From the NCBI RefSeq assembly GCF_041751335.1, contig NZ_JBGSXS010000276.1, forward strand, positions 1 to 14,683: a stretch of DNA of 14,683 nucleotides, written 5' to 3'. This document shows, piece after piece, positions 13,857 to 14,683 of the stretch (positions are counted from its first letter, which is position 1; each line of letters begins with the position of its first letter). Both the position numbers and the translations under genes were made by a program. Under the pieces are notes generated by a model. It saw nothing but the letters and a program-made list of their open reading frames with translations. It was not told the origin of the DNA and made no database searches. The DNA is from Aquiflexum sp041751335. Its GTDB lineage: Bacteria; Bacteroidota; Bacteroidia; Cytophagales; Cyclobacteriaceae.

Positions 13857-14018
13857 CTAAGGTTGGCACACAATTTCAAATACGTAATTTTCCAACCAAG
13901 GAGGGAATTGCTGTTTATTGTTCATATAGTGTTTATCAATGTAATTTTTCGGTTCTTGTCTTGAATTGAAGAAACTGTGAAATTTCCTAAAATTAAAATG
14001 CTTGTGTGATTGAGACAC
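13857..14018 (-). pseudogene. Short frame upstream of mntA, possible gene remnant
   Basis: Minus-strand frame of 53 codons from GTG 14016-14018 to TAG 13857-13859; an internal ATG would give only 22 residues. The product is aromatic-rich: KHFNFRKFHSFF, then PKNYIDKHYMNNKQQFPPWL and ENYVFEIVCQP. It reads like true protein but is short, and I do not recognise it. Its GTG lies in the right copy of the 14-bp direct repeat. It may be the remains of a gene interrupted when the toxin-antitoxin module arrived, or chance. Confidence 0.3.
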
Positions 14019-14027
14019 TCACATGGG
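14014..14027 (+). repeat. 14-bp direct repeat, right copy
   Basis: gacactcacatggg, identical to 13160-13173 and 854 bp away from it. The flanking bases differ on both sides. Confidence 0.7.
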
Positions 14028-14060
14028 AAGAAATTGAAAGAAAAAAATTATATTCGTCTT

Positions 14061-14267
14061 ATGACAGATATGGATATTTATATAAAATTGACAACCTTAC
14101 CTGATGATATGAAAAAAGAGGTGGACAATTTTATTGACTTCCTTAAATCAAAGTCTATTTCCAAGGGAAAGGTAAAAAAGCAACGAAAAGCGGGACTGGC
14201 AAAAGGGCTTATTCAGATGAAAGAAGGATTTGATGAGCCTTTGGATGATTTTAAAGATTATATGTAA
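14061..14267 (+). CDS. Orphan DUF2281 antitoxin-like protein
   Basis: A 68-residue protein from ATG 14061; an in-frame TTG at 14010 would add 17 unlikely residues derived from the repeat. The first part is LTTLPDDMKKEVDNFIDFL (10-28), and the C-terminus is AGLAKGLIQM (44-53) and FDEPLDDFKDYM (57-68), the pattern of DUF2281 antitoxins that normally precede a PIN-domain (VapC-like) toxin. No toxin gene follows: the next 300 bp have only a minus-strand frame. It is either an orphan antitoxin that could neutralise a toxin encoded elsewhere, or what remains of a broken pair. The match is by pattern, not by alignment. Confidence 0.8.
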   Translation: MTDMDIYIKLTTLPDDMKKEVDNFIDFLKSKSISKGKVKKQRKAGLAKGLIQMKEGFDEPLDDFKDYM

Positions 14268-14449
14268 TTCGATACTGGAATTTCAGCATCGCCCGATTCT
14301 TCCAACTTCCCCCTAGATTTTATTTTTTGACCTCTCATAAGTCTGATTTTATAGTTATTTTTCACTGTTCCATTCATAAAAAACCAAAAAATACCCAGAA
14401 CAAGGTATGGTATCTCAAAAGTTAATTTGGGATATTGTGGAAGGATATT
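14258..14449 (-). pseudogene. Start-less small membrane-protein frame
   Basis: Minus-strand frame of 63 codons plus stop, open from TAA 14450-14452 to TAA 14258-14260. It reads as a real protein: NILPQYPKLTFEIP, a membrane-like segment YLVLGIFWFFM, then a basic tail (KNNYKIRLMRGQKIKSRGKLEE). The only ATG (14375-14377) comes after the hydrophobic segment, so the natural N-terminus is missing. The open frame ends where the 50-bp tandem repeats begin. It overlaps the last 10 bp of the antitoxin gene, tail to tail. A short neighbouring frame starting at an ATG within the repeat (about 14467) could be a frameshifted N-terminus. The family is not recognised. Confidence 0.4.
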
Positions 14450-14455
14450 TTAGAA

Positions 14456-14488
14456 ATAGACGCCATAGAATATAATTGATGGCGCTAT
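14456..14488. repeat. Hairpin of the first tandem unit
   Basis: atag(a)cgccat at 14456-14466 pairs with atggcgctat at 14479-14488, with one bulged A and a 12-nt loop. Confidence 0.55.
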
Positions 14489-14505
14489 TGAAGGATATTT
14501 TGAGT

Positions 14506-14529
14506 ATATACGCCATTGGTGGCGTATAT
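14506..14529. repeat. Perfect hairpin of the second tandem unit
   Basis: atatacgcca at 14506-14515 pairs perfectly over 10 bp with tggcgtatat at 14520-14529, loop ttgg. It ends 42 bp before the next gene. No poly-U run follows, so an operator or processing site is as likely as a terminator. Confidence 0.6.
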
Positions 14530-14571
14530 TATTTGTTACCTACAAACCCAATCAATTCACGCATCTAAATC

Positions 14572-14683
14572 ATGACAATTATAGAAACCACTGCCAAGTT
14601 CACTCTGATAATTTTTGGCATTTTCTTTATTGTGGCAGGATTTATCATGTTGTTGAAGCCATCCGCTGCAAGGAACACGCTAA
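14572..14683 (+). CDS. Small membrane protein, 3' end outside the window
   Basis: The first 37 codons of a gene cut by the window end. ATG 14572 begins MTIIETTAKF, then a hydrophobic helix (about residues 11-28: LIIFGIFFIVAGFIM) and a polar turn LKPSAARNTL. The single helix near the N-terminus suggests an inner-membrane protein. I do not recognise the family. It is the first gene after the tandem palindromes, which may hold its regulatory region. Confidence 0.6.
   Translation, partial: MTIIETTAKFTLIIFGIFFIVAGFIMLLKPSAARNTL

Larger units (their letters stand above)
14440..14539 (+). repeat. 50-bp tandem repeat, two units
   Basis: gaaggatatttt recurs at 14440-14451 and 14490-14501, and cgccat at 14461-14466 and 14511-14516, both exactly 50 bp apart, so two diverged units lie head to tail (14440-14489 and 14490-14539). 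Each unit contains a palindrome built on cgccat/atggcg. The second unit has lost the longer loop. Confidence 0.65.

Noticed and set aside
13160..14027. Direct repeat considered as an insertion-sequence target duplication
   Set aside because: No transposase and no terminal inverted repeats were found between the copies, so only a repeat is claimed.
14010..14060. N-terminal extension of the DUF2281 protein from a TTG start
   Set aside because: The added residues derive from the direct repeat and do not fit the family; ATG 14061 begins the family-like sequence.
14440..14539. Tandem repeats considered as the start of a CRISPR array
   Set aside because: Only two diverged units with palindromic content and no unique spacers between identical repeats; no cas gene nearby.

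Overview
The window looks chromosomal and comes from a member of the Bacteroidota, probably near the Cyclobacteriaceae. I infer this from the AT-rich sequence, the A-rich start regions without Shine-Dalgarno sites, a possible TTG/TAnnTTTG-type promoter, and the gene families present: an SDR-type threonine dehydrogenase paired with KBL, and PSD1/DUF1501 genes. The genus call is inference only.

Layout. (1) 12-155: 5S rRNA and its terminator, the tail of an rRNA operon. (2) 432-3773, plus strand: a compact housekeeping cluster with a periplasmic-binding-fold lipid- or wall-side protein, hemL (tetrapyrrole synthesis) and a small ArsC/YffB-like thioredoxin-fold protein. (3) 3760-9413, minus strand: a tight three-gene operon, read as PSD1/planctomycete-cytochrome protein, then a DUF1501 Tat lipoprotein, then a DUF2231 membrane protein carrying a c-type haem motif and leucine-rich repeats. 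This looks like an exported or membrane-bound haem-linked system of unknown substrate. A promoter-like element lies just upstream. (4) 9638-11931: tdh and kbl, divergently transcribed, which together turn threonine into glycine and acetyl-CoA. tdh ends inside a large palindrome and kbl ends at a terminator.

(5) 11977-14683 is an accessory region. It contains decayed small frames, a stand-alone CheB methylesterase domain whose start overlaps the stop of a start-less upstream frame, a MntA-HepT toxin-antitoxin pair bracketed by a 14-bp direct repeat, and an orphan DUF2281 antitoxin. It also holds a start-less small membrane-protein frame, a 50-bp tandem repeat with two related palindromes, and the first 37 codons of a membrane protein cut by the window end.

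No CRISPR array, tRNA, complete insertion sequence or phage gene was seen. The least explained parts are the haem-linked three-gene operon with a carbohydrate-binding-like insert, and the repeat-bounded accessory segment from about 12.2 kb to the end.
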